From: Rhodobacteraceae bacterium Alg231-04
GTDB lineage: Bacteria > Pseudomonadota > Alphaproteobacteria > Rhodobacterales > Rhodobacteraceae
Direction of reading: 5' to 3'
Assembly (NCBI GenBank): GCA_900143635.1
Contig: FREY01000010.1
Coordinates: forward strand, 1 to 64,000
DNA length: 64,000 nt
In this document: positions 43,778-52,658 of the stretch, one piece after another
Numbering within the stretch: position 1 is the first letter of the stretch
Layout of the letters: each line of letters opens with the position of its first letter
The notes under the pieces: model-generated
Databases searched by the model: none
Told to the model about the DNA's origin: nothing
The model's input: the letters and a program-made list of their open reading frames with translations, nothing else
Translations under genes and position numbers: made by a program

Positions 43778-45061
43778 TTACAGAAGAGATGGCAGCCACA
43801 GCGCCATCGAGGGAAATGCAATCACAAGGCCAATCATCACAAACATGGCGAAGACGAACGGGATCGCCCCTTTGATTACGTCTTTGATTGGTCCGCTTTG
43901 GCGGATGGATTGCACAACATAGAGGTTCAGCCCAATGGGCGGTGTGATCAAAGCGGTTTCCAGCAGCAACATCAGCACCACACCGAACCAGATCGGATCG
44001 TACCCAAGGGCGACGATCACCGGCACGACAATGGGGGTCGTTGTGATCAACATGGACAGGCTCTCCATGAAACACCCCATCACCAGATAGATGGCGATAA
44101 TGATCAACAACACCTGAAACGGGGACAGGCCCAGGCCTTCGATAAAGCTTTGGAATGCGGCCGCGAGGCCGATGACGGCAAGCACGAAGTTCAAGAATGC
44201 CGCTGCCAGAATGATCAGCATGATCATCGCTGTTGTCCGCATGGTGCCTTCAAATGATTTCAAAAGCATATCCCGTGTCAGCTTGCCGTTTTTCCACGAC
44301 AGCAAGAGTGCCGCAAGAACGCCCAGAGAGGCACTTTCCGTTGGCGTCGCCCAACCCGCATAAATGGAGCCGATGACCACGATGAAAATGAACAATGGCT
44401 GCAACAGATTTGGCAGGCTCGCGAAACGCTCAGACCACGAAATTGAGATCTTTTCGCCGCCCCAGCCTTTGTTGGCGAGGCACAGAAGGACGATGGTAAG
44501 ACTGTAGAGCCCCGCCAAGACCAGCCCCGGTAGGATACCCGCGAGGTAAAGCTTGGGCACGGATGTATTGGTCAAAAGCCCGTAGATGATCAGGCCAACG
44601 GAAGGCGGTATCAGAATGCCGAGAGTCCCACCGGCGGCAAGCGAGCCAAGAAACAGGGGTGTGTGATAGCCGCGCTTGTCGATCTGCGGCACCGCAACCG
44701 TCCCAACGGTGGCCGCCGTGGCAACGGACGACCCAGACGTCGCCGCAAAGATAGCGCTGGAACCGATATTGGAATGCATTAGCCCGCCCGGCAGCCATGA
44801 CAGCCATTTTGCCATCGCATCATACATCTTTTCTGCGATGTCCGAGCGCAGCATGATCTCGCCCAGCATGACAAACATGGGCACCGCAACGAGCAGAAAT
44901 TCGATCGAGTTTTCCCACATCATGTCACCAATGGCGCGACGCAAAGGCATGATGGAAAAGCTCTCGTCCAGCACCACACCCAACAGGCCAAGTGCTGCAG
45001 CAACCGGGATTGCAAGGAAGATGAACAGAAGTAGAAGTGAGAAAGTGACGATAAGGATCAT
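43778..45061 (-). CDS. TRAP transporter large permease (DctM type)
   Basis: A 427-residue membrane protein with about 12 helices. Landmarks: LAIPVAAALGLLGVVLDES, GTLGILIPPSVGLIIYGLL, MGCFMESLSMLITTTPIVVP and ALITPPIGLNLYVVQSI. This is the branch found with large or aromatic carboxylates, but the substrate is unknown. ATG 45061 overlaps the DctQ stop by four bases. Operon order on the minus strand: binding protein, small permease, large permease, SDR, hydrolase. Confidence 0.95.
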   Translation of the reverse strand: MILIVTFSLLLLFIFLAIPVAAALGLLGVVLDESFSIMPLRRAIGDMMWENSIEFLLVAVPMFVMLGEIMLRSDIAEKMYDAMAKWLSWLPGGLMHSNIGSSAIFAATSGSSVATAATVGTVAVPQIDKRGYHTPLFLGSLAAGGTLGILIPPSVGLIIYGLLTNTSVPKLYLAGILPGLVLAGLYSLTIVLLCLANKGWGGEKISISWSERFASLPNLLQPLFIFIVVIGSIYAGWATPTESASLGVLAALLLSWKNGKLTRDMLLKSFEGTMRTTAMIMLIILAAAFLNFVLAVIGLAAAFQSFIEGLGLSPFQVLLIIIAIYLVMGCFMESLSMLITTTPIVVPVIVALGYDPIWFGVVLMLLLETALITPPIGLNLYVVQSIRQSGPIKDVIKGAIPFVFAMFVMIGLVIAFPSMALWLPSLL

Positions 45062-45639
45062 GATTTGCCCTCCGTCTCGACCAGCTCCGCTTTGATTTCA
45101 CCCTCGATGCCTTCAGAGCCGATAAGCTCAGAGACTGCATCCCAATTGCGGCGCAGCACATTACCTGCCACACGAAATGCAATCAACACCCACATCGCCA
45201 GGGCAAGTCCGATCCCGCTGATCCAGACAATCTGAGGAATAGAAAGCGGTGTGCGCAGGGGCGTGACCGAGATACGGCCGGTTTCAACCGTTCCTTTGAC
45301 CAGTTCAAACCCGTACCAGCCAATAAGTGCGAACAGCGCGCCAAGTGCGAGAAAGCTGAGAATGTCCAATGCAATACGCAAAGGGCGCGGCATCAGATTA
45401 TAGACAACGTCGATCCGCACATTTCCTTTCTTTCTGATCACTGCGGCGTAGGACCAGGCAGTAGCTGCCGCGAAGACATAGCCTGAAATTTCATCCGCGC
45501 CCCCAAGCGACGCGTTGAAAAGCTTACGCATGATGACTTCCAATCCCACCATGAAAGCTGTCATCAAAAGGGCCGCCCCTGCGACCCAAACGGCAATTTC
45601 TGAGACACGGTCAAGCGCGCCTTGTGTTCGGATCAACAT
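45058..45639 (-). CDS. TRAP transporter small permease (DctQ type)
   Basis: A 193-residue protein with four helices (~16-38, 52-70, 92-115, 140-160). IMRKLFNASLGGADEISGYV is the DctQ signature (R-x-x-F ... W/A-x-E-E). The C-terminal ~30 residues are an acidic cytoplasmic tail (EGIEGEIKAELVETEGKS). Coupled to DctM by a four-base overlap; a hairpin separates it from the binding-protein gene. Confidence 0.93.
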   Translation of the reverse strand: MLIRTQGALDRVSEIAVWVAGAALLMTAFMVGLEVIMRKLFNASLGGADEISGYVFAAATAWSYAAVIRKKGNVRIDVVYNLMPRPLRIALDILSFLALGALFALIGWYGFELVKGTVETGRISVTPLRTPLSIPQIVWISGIGLALAMWVLIAFRVAGNVLRRNWDAVSELIGSEGIEGEIKAELVETEGKS

Positions 45640-45662
45640 GGTAAACCCCCTGCAAAGTTGGA

Positions 45663-45690
45663 TGGCGGCACCAGCATGCCAGTGCCGCCA
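45663..45690 (-). terminator. Intercistronic hairpin after the second TRAP binding-protein gene
   Basis: TGGCGGCAC / GTGCCGCCA, a perfect 9-bp stem with a 10-base loop, begins 7 bases after the binding-protein stop. There is no T-run. It has the same position and likely role as the hairpins at 14289-14317 and 32763-32793. Confidence 0.55.
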
Positions 45691-45696
45691 AGCGCG

Positions 45697-46746
45697 TTAC
45701 TGAATGGATAGACCGTTGGCCGCGCCGATCGTGGCGTTCCACGGGCCTGCGCAGTCCTCGTCGCCGCAGCGCTCGAGCCAGCCTGGGAAGACATGGCTTT
45801 GCAGGATCCCTTTGGCCTGCGCGCTATCGGCTTCGGTCATCGGGATAAGGCTCATGCCGACGGCATCACCTTTGGAACAACCAGCGTCATCACCCGTTAG
45901 ACAGGCTAACCCCTCGTTTTCTTCGGTGACATAGTTCGTCCAGGTAGTGTCTTCCCAATTGCTGATCTGCTCGGCCAGTGCGGAGCGGGATACGTCATCA
46001 ATGCTCTGCCATTTGGAAAGGTTCGCGTAGAGCCCCGCCATGCCCATGTTAATCGGCAGTTCACCAACATAGTTGATCACCTCGTGCCAGCTGGCGTCAT
46101 AGGCTGGGATCGCACCAGTGACCGCGCAATCGACGACGCCGTTCTGAATGGCAGGAACAACCTCACCGAATGCAATCGTCACGTTCGTCGCCCCTGCGCC
46201 CGACAAGAAGTCTGCGTGGGTGGCGCTTGAGGTCCTGATCTTGCGGCCTTCAAGTCCGGCCAAGCCATCGAACTCGTCCTTGCAGAACACGAACTGGCGA
46301 CCAAAGGGGTAATGCGCCAGCATGATTAGGTTCTGCTCCGCCAGACGTGCGTTGATCACGTCGCGGTAGGCATCGGCATTGGCACGTGCACTGGCCATAT
46401 CGGTTGCTACACCGGCAAGATCGATGCCTTCCATCTCGGGCGTCGATCCGGTGACATAGGCGACAACCATGTTGCCCATATCGAATACTCCGTTTTGTAG
46501 CAAGTTGAGCGTCTCGTACCCTTTCAGGCCCATGACAGAGATGGAGACGATTTCGCCGCTCATCTGACCTTCGGTGTTTGCAGACAAGGTTTCGGTCCAG
46601 AACGGCGCTTCGTAGTTTTTGAACTGGCTGAGACTGCTCCAGGTCCCAAGCACCTTAAACTGGTGCGGCTGGATGTCGTCTGCGCCTGCCGTTCCAGCGG
46701 CGACTGCAAAACTTAGCCCTGCGATGGTGGCGAGTGATTTCAACAT
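45697..46746 (-). CDS. TRAP transporter substrate-binding protein (DctP type)
   Basis: A 349-residue periplasmic protein with signal peptide MLKSLATIAGLSFAVAAGTA (cleavage near GA^DD). DctP features are GLEGRKIRTSSATHADFLSG, with the carboxylate-binding Arg, and AIQNGVVDCAVTGAIPAYDA. Six cysteines (FCKDEF, ACLTGDDAGC, RCGDEDC) suggest disulfides in the C-terminal lobe, unusual for the family. GGGAGGAAA precedes ATG 46746. It is followed by the membrane subunits and preceded by the enoyl-CoA hydratase gene. Confidence 0.93.
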   Translation of the reverse strand: MLKSLATIAGLSFAVAAGTAGADDIQPHQFKVLGTWSSLSQFKNYEAPFWTETLSANTEGQMSGEIVSISVMGLKGYETLNLLQNGVFDMGNMVVAYVTGSTPEMEGIDLAGVATDMASARANADAYRDVINARLAEQNLIMLAHYPFGRQFVFCKDEFDGLAGLEGRKIRTSSATHADFLSGAGATNVTIAFGEVVPAIQNGVVDCAVTGAIPAYDASWHEVINYVGELPINMGMAGLYANLSKWQSIDDVSRSALAEQISNWEDTTWTNYVTEENEGLACLTGDDAGCSKGDAVGMSLIPMTEADSAQAKGILQSHVFPGWLERCGDEDCAGPWNATIGAANGLSIQ

Positions 46747-46787
46747 GAGTTTCCTCCCTTGGATGTGTTGAATATGTGCCGCTGCGG

Positions 46788-47645
46788 TTATTCCGAGCGG
46801 TCGTTGATGGGTGTGTTGGTGGTCCAGTCAAAACTTCCGGTGTCGCGTTCCTGAACGGCCTGTTTCCAGCCAACCGCCTCGACGCGGGCCTTGAAATTCA
46901 TCCCTTCGGGCGAATGGCGGGTGATCCCGTCAAAGACGGTGGCCAATCTTTGGGTCTGGTTGATCTTTTCTTCCACGGCGGCATTGATCACCATCTTCTG
47001 CATGGCCAGCTGGTTGATCGGAACGCTCGCCATCCGGGCGGCCAGTGCTTCGACCTCGCCGTCCAGCTGTTGATCCGGCACCGATTTCAGAACCAGTCCC
47101 ATCTCGGCGGCCTCAGCCCCGGTGATCTTGTCGCCGGTGAACATCATACGCTTGGCTTTTTCCGGCCCCAGCCGGTGCACCCACATCGCCGTCGTCGGGC
47201 AGCCCCAAACACGGGTGGGCATATAGCCGATCTGCGCTGTGTCGCCCATGATCGTCAGGTCCGCGCAAAGGGCTATGTCCGACCCACCTGCCACAGCGAA
47301 CCCGTGCACCTTGCAGATCACTGGCTTCATCGCGCGAAAGAGCGACATGAAACTTTGCGTATTGGCCCACATAAACTGGAAATCCTGCATCGGATCCCAA
47401 GGCATCTCCTGCACAACCTGATTTGTGCCATTGCCTTCGGCGTAATGCGCCAGGTCATAGCCCGAACAGAAAGCCTTGCCCGTACCCGACAAGACCATCA
47501 CATGCACGTCCCTGTCGGCATCCGCTTGCGCCACCGCCGCAGCCAACTCGCCGGGCAAGTCATCGTCGATGGCATTCATCACCTCGGGACGGTTCAGGGT
47601 GATCCGACCAATGCGGCCGTCTTTCTCGTAAAGAACTTTTGGCAA
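46788..47645 (-). CDS. Enoyl-CoA hydratase/isomerase family protein (crotonase)
   Basis: A 285-residue crotonase. ITLNRPEVMNAIDDD, FCSGYDLAHYAEG (first oxyanion-hole segment) and VHGFAVAGGSDIALCADLTI (second) are present. The usual catalytic Glu pair is not clearly conserved (MPTRVWGCPTTAMWV), so it may be a hydrolase- or lyase-type member rather than a true hydratase. No ATG is available at the N-terminus. TTG 47645 with GGAG ten bases upstream gives the normal start (MPKVLYEKDGRIGRITLNRP). It is the first gene of the minus-strand operon and divergent from the LysR gene. Confidence 0.88.
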   Translation of the reverse strand: MPKVLYEKDGRIGRITLNRPEVMNAIDDDLPGELAAAVAQADADRDVHVMVLSGTGKAFCSGYDLAHYAEGNGTNQVVQEMPWDPMQDFQFMWANTQSFMSLFRAMKPVICKVHGFAVAGGSDIALCADLTIMGDTAQIGYMPTRVWGCPTTAMWVHRLGPEKAKRMMFTGDKITGAEAAEMGLVLKSVPDQQLDGEVEALAARMASVPINQLAMQKMVINAAVEEKINQTQRLATVFDGITRHSPEGMNFKARVEAVGWKQAVQERDTGSFDWTTNTPINDRSE

Positions 47646-47739
47646 GGTGCGTTGCTCCAGTTGTGACTCTCGGTTCGCTGACCGGTTATGGGAGCATGGT
47701 TGGCAAACCTGATATTTTCCATTATTAGTTTTCTATGTT

Positions 47740-47760
47740 TTGATAACTTTGGAGTATCAA
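47740..47760. promoter_or_regulatory. Inverted repeat overlapping the LysR ribosome site (candidate operator)
   Basis: TTGATA-N9-TATCAA ends two bases before the LysR ATG, and its spacer contains the GGAG ribosome site. It lies in the divergent region shared with the crotonase gene. The same half-sites recur downstream of the LysR gene. Confidence 0.5.
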
Positions 47761-47762
47761 TA

Positions 47763-48671
47763 ATGCTACCAACACTTCGCCAACTCCTCGTCTTCAAAAC
47801 CGTAGTTGAGCAAGGCAGTTTCCGAAAAAGCGCTGACGTCCTGAACACATCCCAGCCAGCGCTGTCGAACTCTGTTAAGGCGCTGGAGGATATTCTGGGA
47901 ACGTCGGTGTTCTTCCGAACAACACGATCTGTGGAACTGACTGCGGCTGGCACCGCGCTTTATGCGCGCATCGATCAGATTTTTGAGATGGTTGAGACCG
48001 CCACATTGGAAGCCCGCGATGCGGCAGACGGCAAAGGCGGCAAGCTACGACTAAATTACGTGGATTTTGCGATCCTGGGTGGATTGCCCGACGTGCTGGA
48101 AAACTTTCGGGCCGAAAACCCGAAGATACAGATTGACATAGGTTTCGCCCGCACGCTTGAACAGATTGAAAAAATGCAGAAAGGTCAGATAGATATCGGG
48201 TTCATTTTTGATATGGACACGCCTATTCCGCCGGATTTCAGGCGATTGGTTTTCAGTGTTGAAGGGCTTGCCGCTGTTGTGCCCAGAGCGCATCGGTTGG
48301 CCAAGAGGGCCACGCTGGAGCTGGAGGAGCTCAAGGGCGAACCCATCATTGCGGGCGACGCCAGATGGGAGCGGTATACGGATATGCTCAACGAGCATTG
48401 TATTGCCCGTGGCTTCTCGCTCGAGATTTCTCAGCGGGCTTACTTGCGCGACGAGATGCTGTCCCTCGTTCTGGGCGGCATGGGGGTTCTGATTTATCCC
48501 AATTGCATCATGAACGCCGCGCGCTTTGGTTTGCGAGCCATTCCGATCAGCGATGTTGGCGATGTTATTGCGACCTCACTTATCTGGCGCAATGACAGCG
48601 CAAACCCAATTGTAGCGCCGTTTGTCGACGCTGTGCGCAAGTCGTTAGTCAACGTCGTTGATACAAAGTAA
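47763..48671 (+). CDS. LysR-family transcriptional regulator
   Basis: A 302-residue regulator. The HTH (LVFKTVVEQGSFRKSADVLN, SQPALSNSVKALEDILGTSV) is followed by a substrate-binding domain. ATG 47763 has GGAG eight bases upstream; the longer frame was rejected. It sits between a minus-strand operon (crotonase, TRAP, SDR, hydrolase) and a plus-strand pair (acyl-CoA synthetase, molybdoenzyme). TATCAA/TTGATA repeats lie on both sides, so it is the likely regulator of the whole cluster. A decayed paralogue end is at 40660-40951. Confidence 0.94.
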   Translation: MLPTLRQLLVFKTVVEQGSFRKSADVLNTSQPALSNSVKALEDILGTSVFFRTTRSVELTAAGTALYARIDQIFEMVETATLEARDAADGKGGKLRLNYVDFAILGGLPDVLENFRAENPKIQIDIGFARTLEQIEKMQKGQIDIGFIFDMDTPIPPDFRRLVFSVEGLAAVVPRAHRLAKRATLELEELKGEPIIAGDARWERYTDMLNEHCIARGFSLEISQRAYLRDEMLSLVLGGMGVLIYPNCIMNAARFGLRAIPISDVGDVIATSLIWRNDSANPIVAPFVDAVRKSLVNVVDTK

Positions 48672-48672
48672 T

Positions 48673-48695
48673 TATCAATACATAGATTTTTGATA
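48673..48695. promoter_or_regulatory. Inverted repeat before the acyl-CoA synthetase gene (candidate LysR site)
   Basis: TATCAA-N11-TTGATA, two bases after the LysR stop codon and 65 bases before the synthetase start. The 11-base spacer and AT-rich arms fit LysR recognition sites, and the half-sites match those at 47740-47760. Confidence 0.55.
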
Positions 48696-48759
48696 TTTGA
48701 GAATTCGCGGCACGTTGCCTCTGATCTTTCATGAGAACAATAAATGGTCAGAGCCACAA

Positions 48760-50379
48760 ATGTACAAATTACACCTCGAAAAAGCGTATTTCCCTGCTCA
48801 GTCAGACATGGATGCAATCGACGTGCCTATTGGCGAAGGCCTAAGGGAAGTCACAGCAAGTAACATTTACAAGCCGGCACTGACTGAGATCCGTCAAGAT
48901 GGGTCTCGGGGACGCTCCTGGACATACGGCGCGCTTTGGGATGATTGCGAACGACTGGCGCTTGCTTTGAGTTCGCGTTTTACCAAGGGCGAAAAGGTTG
49001 TGGTCTGGTCTCCAAACAGCCCTGAATGGGTTTTTATGGAATATGCCTGTGCGCTTGCCGGTCTGGTGCTTGTAACGGCCAACCCATCGCTGCAAGCCAA
49101 AGAACTTCGGTATATACTCGCGCAGTCTGGCGCTGTTGGCCTGTTCCATGTTCAGGAATTCAGGGGCAACCCTATGGCACAGATCGCCACGCTTGCCAGC
49201 GACGGCAATAACTTCCTGCGGGAAGTAACTGATCTTGATGATCACGACGTTTTGTTTGCACGAAGCTCAAACGAGGCACGTCTTCCTGAAGTGTCGACCT
49301 CCGATCCGGCACAAATTCAATACACGTCAGGAACGACCGGGTTTCCAAAGGCCGCGCTGTTATCCCATGGGGGGCTTTTGAACAACGCGCGCTTTTATGC
49401 AGATCGCTGCGGCGTCACGGAACACAGCATCTGGATCAACATTATGCAGATGTTTCACACATCCGGCTGTGGGATGGTTACACTGGGAGCGATGCAGGCA
49501 GGGGCGCATATGGTGCTTGTCAGCTTGTTTGACGCGCCGCGCATCGTCGATCTGCTTGAAAGCGAAAAGGCCGATGTCGTCTTAGGCGTTCCGACAATGG
49601 TGGTCGCCCTCCTTGAGGAACAGGAACTTACCCCACGTGATACAACTGCGCTGCGCGTGATCAGCTGCGGCGGCGCAAATGTTGCCGCGGATTTGGTACG
49701 ACGGGTGAAGAAAGCGTTTGGATGCGGATTTTCGACCCTCTATGGCCAAACGGAACACTGCCCAGTCATCACCCAGCACCACTTGGACGACAGCATTGAT
49801 GATATCTGCAAGACGATTGGCCAGCCGATCCCGCAAACAGACGTGTCCATCCGACGTTTGACTGACAATTCCTGCGCTGACCTGAACGAGCCAGGTGAAA
49901 TCTGCGCGCGCGGTCCGTGCACTATGCTTGAATATCACGACAACCCAGCGGCCACGTCCGAGACGATTGACGCAGACGGTTGGCTTCATACAGGCGATCT
50001 GGGCACAATGGATGCGCGAGGCTATCTCAAGATCACCGGTCGGGTAAAAGAGATGATTATTCGTGGCGGAGAGAACCACTTCCCTGCGGAAATCGAGAAT
50101 GCGATGCTAACGCATCCAGAGATTCAAGAAGTCGCTGTGGTCGGCATCGCCGACGAGAAGTGGGGCGAGTTAATCGCGTGTTTCCTCCGGACATCGGGCG
50201 ATGCAACTTTGAGCGCGGCGGAACTGAAATCTCATTGCCGATCCGAATTGTCTCCGCAAAAAACGCCAAATCTTTGGATTGAGGTCAATAGCTTTCCGAT
50301 GACCGGGTCCGGCAAGATCCAGAAATTCGCCTTGCGCGATTTGTTCGAACGCGGTGAACTCACACCTTTAACGGCATAG
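48760..50379 (+). CDS. Acyl-CoA synthetase (AMP-forming, class I adenylate-forming enzyme)
   Basis: A 539-residue ligase. P-loop IQYTSGTTGFPKAALLSHGG, adenylate-binding YGQTEHCPVI, hinge and ribose-binding WLHTGDLGTMDARGYLKITG followed by RVKEMIIRGGENHFPAEIE, and catalytic Lys in MTGSGKIQKFALRD. It activates a carboxylic acid to its CoA thioester, a fitting first step after TRAP import. I chose ATG 48760 (MYKLHLEKAYFPAQ); the ribosome site is weak. Nine bases separate it from the molybdoenzyme gene. Acid type (aromatic or aliphatic) unknown. Confidence 0.93.
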   Translation: MYKLHLEKAYFPAQSDMDAIDVPIGEGLREVTASNIYKPALTEIRQDGSRGRSWTYGALWDDCERLALALSSRFTKGEKVVVWSPNSPEWVFMEYACALAGLVLVTANPSLQAKELRYILAQSGAVGLFHVQEFRGNPMAQIATLASDGNNFLREVTDLDDHDVLFARSSNEARLPEVSTSDPAQIQYTSGTTGFPKAALLSHGGLLNNARFYADRCGVTEHSIWINIMQMFHTSGCGMVTLGAMQAGAHMVLVSLFDAPRIVDLLESEKADVVLGVPTMVVALLEEQELTPRDTTALRVISCGGANVAADLVRRVKKAFGCGFSTLYGQTEHCPVITQHHLDDSIDDICKTIGQPIPQTDVSIRRLTDNSCADLNEPGEICARGPCTMLEYHDNPAATSETIDADGWLHTGDLGTMDARGYLKITGRVKEMIIRGGENHFPAEIENAMLTHPEIQEVAVVGIADEKWGELIACFLRTSGDATLSAAELKSHCRSELSPQKTPNLWIEVNSFPMTGSGKIQKFALRDLFERGELTPLTA

Positions 50380-50387
50380 GTGATCCA

Positions 50388-52658
50388 ATGACGAGTTCCG
50401 AACGGGATCTGCTGACGGCGACGCATTGGGGCACCTACCGGGTGGATGTTGAGAATGGTCGCGTCACCAACCTTCGCGGGTTTGAGCATGACCCAGATCC
50501 CTCGCCAATTGGGCCGGGGATTGTGGATGTGCTTGACGGCCCAACACGGATCACGGCCCCGATGGTGCGCAAGAGCTGGCTGGAAGGTGGCCCGGGCACG
50601 GCGGGTGACAAACGCGGGTCGGACGCATTCGTGGAGGTAAGCTGGGCTGAGGCCAACCGGCTGGTCGCTGCAGAGCTTACCCGCGTGCGCTCCACCCATG
50701 GCAACCGCGCGATTTATGCCGGGTCTTACGGCTGGGCCAGCGCAGGGCGGTTTCACCACGCGCAAAGCCAGCTCAAGCGGTTTCTGAACTTTATCGGTGG
50801 ATATACCGGTTCCAAAAACACGTATTCCTTCGCTGCGGCAGAGGTGCTCGTACCTCATGTCCTCGGCACCTTCCGCGGGCATTTGGATACAACCACAAGC
50901 TGGGAAAGCATTGCATCAGATTGTGACCTGTTCGTCGCTTTCGGCGGTGTGCCTCTGAAGAACGGGCAAATCAGCCAGGGTGGGACCGGCGCACACGTAC
51001 AGAAAGGCGGATTGCTTGCGGCACACAAGGCAGGCGTCAAGTTCGTCAATATCTCCCCTCTCAGGGCGGACCTGCTGGACCGGGTCAACGCAGATTGGCT
51101 GCCCATCCGGCCCAATACAGACGTGGCACTGATGCTGTCGCTGGCCCATGTGTTGCTCAACGAAGACCTGCACGATCAAGCGTTCCTTGACCGCTACACC
51201 GTCGGTTTTGCGCGTTTTGCTGACTATCTGTTGGGCAAAACGGATGGCATTCCCAAATCACCTGAATGGGCCGCAGACATTTGCGAGATTCCTGCCGACA
51301 CCATCCGTGAATTGGCCCGTCGCATGGCGCGCAGCCGGACCATGATCTCAACAGCTTGGGCTTTGACACGTCAGGATCACGGCGAACAACCGTTTTGGGC
51401 GGCCATCGCACTTGCGGCGATGCTGGGGCAGATCGGCCTGCCGGGGACGGGCCTGGGTTTTGGCTATTCGGCGATGAACAACACCGGATTGAACCGCACG
51501 CCAATCCACTATGCGTCCTTTCCGCAAGGCCATAATCCTGTGCCGGATTTCATCCCCGTGGCGCGCGTGACAGACATGCTGGAGACCCCCGGGGGGAAAT
51601 TCGACTATGACGGCGCGTCTTACAAGTATCCCGACATCCGGCTCGTCTGGTGGGCCGGTGGCAACCCTTTCCACCACCATCAGGATCTGAACCGTATGCG
51701 GCGGGCCTGGGCCAAGCCCGAGACCATCATCGCCAATGAATGGTGCTGGAACGCACTGGCCAAACATGCCGATATAGTGCTGCCCTGCACCACGCCGCTG
51801 GAGCGCAGCGACATCGCACTGACGCCCAAAGACCCCTATCAAGTGGTGATGGACCGCGCCATCGAACCCGTGGGACAGGCGCGTGATGATCACGAAATCC
51901 TACGTGGCATTGCCGCTGAAATGGGCGTGGAAGAGGCGTTTACCGAAGGGCGCAGCCCGCAGGATTGGCAACGCTGGATCTGGGAGGTTTCGCGCCAACA
52001 GGCCGCAGGACAACGTGTTGAGCTGCCCGGTTGGGAGAGCTTGCAGCGCGACGGCTGGGTCAAGGTACCGGTGCCGGACAAGCCCACTGTCATGCTGGAC
52101 GCTTTTCGCACCGACCCGGAGGCCAACCCGCTCGCCACACCGTCGGGCAGGATCGAAATCTTTTCGCAGACCATCGCAGACTTCGGCTATGACGATTGTC
52201 CCGGCCACCCTGCGTGGATGGAACCGACCGAATGGCTGGGCGCTGCTGCCCCGGACGATCTGCACATGATATCCAACCAGCCCCGCAACAAGCTGCACAG
52301 CCAGTTAGATCACGGCGCGGTCAGCCAGGCTGACCGGCCAAAGGGCGTTGAACCGATGACGATGCACCCGAGAGACGCAGCGGTGCGCGGGCTGATCGAA
52401 GGTCAGATTGTCAAAATTCACAACACCCGCGGCGCATGCCTTGCTGAACTGCGGATCAGCGACATGATCCGACCCGGCGTTATCCAGATTGCGACCGGCG
52501 CATGGCTCTATTCTGACGGCGACCTCTGCCGCCGTGGCAACCCGAACGTGCTGACCCGTGACAAAGGCACATCAAGACTGGCCCAGGGTCCCGTGGCGCA
52601 TTCTTGCCTTGTCAAAGTAGAGACTATTGTAAGCAAAGTGCCTCAACAAAAAAGGTGA
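50388..52658 (+). CDS. Molybdopterin-dependent oxidoreductase, BisC/DMSO-reductase family
   Basis: A 756-residue bis-MGD molybdoenzyme. Mo-ligand serine is likely in AGSYGWASAGRFHHAQSQLK. Other landmarks: PRNKLHSQLDHG, WWAGGNPFHHHQDLNRM, NEWCWNALAKHADIVLPCTT and the C-terminal cofactor-binding IATGAWLYSDGDLCRRGNPN. There is no Tat signal and no [4Fe-4S] cysteine motif at the N-terminus. It is therefore probably cytoplasmic, like biotin sulfoxide reductase BisC, rather than periplasmic like DorA/TorA. It follows the acyl-CoA synthetase by nine bases. Its role in a catabolic cluster is unclear; S- or N-oxide reduction, or hydroxylation, are options. Confidence 0.9.
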   Translation: MTSSERDLLTATHWGTYRVDVENGRVTNLRGFEHDPDPSPIGPGIVDVLDGPTRITAPMVRKSWLEGGPGTAGDKRGSDAFVEVSWAEANRLVAAELTRVRSTHGNRAIYAGSYGWASAGRFHHAQSQLKRFLNFIGGYTGSKNTYSFAAAEVLVPHVLGTFRGHLDTTTSWESIASDCDLFVAFGGVPLKNGQISQGGTGAHVQKGGLLAAHKAGVKFVNISPLRADLLDRVNADWLPIRPNTDVALMLSLAHVLLNEDLHDQAFLDRYTVGFARFADYLLGKTDGIPKSPEWAADICEIPADTIRELARRMARSRTMISTAWALTRQDHGEQPFWAAIALAAMLGQIGLPGTGLGFGYSAMNNTGLNRTPIHYASFPQGHNPVPDFIPVARVTDMLETPGGKFDYDGASYKYPDIRLVWWAGGNPFHHHQDLNRMRRAWAKPETIIANEWCWNALAKHADIVLPCTTPLERSDIALTPKDPYQVVMDRAIEPVGQARDDHEILRGIAAEMGVEEAFTEGRSPQDWQRWIWEVSRQQAAGQRVELPGWESLQRDGWVKVPVPDKPTVMLDAFRTDPEANPLATPSGRIEIFSQTIADFGYDDCPGHPAWMEPTEWLGAAAPDDLHMISNQPRNKLHSQLDHGAVSQADRPKGVEPMTMHPRDAAVRGLIEGQIVKIHNTRGACLAELRISDMIRPGVIQIATGAWLYSDGDLCRRGNPNVLTRDKGTSRLAQGPVAHSCLVKVETIVSKVPQQKR

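Noticed and set aside
43577-44257. Plus-strand frame of 226 residues rich in His and Gln
   Set aside because: Antisense to the SDR start and the DctM gene; composition reflects complementary hydrophobic codons.
46776-47666. Open frame of 296 residues opposite the crotonase
   Set aside because: Histidine-rich antisense frame. The crotonase frame has recognisable family motifs.
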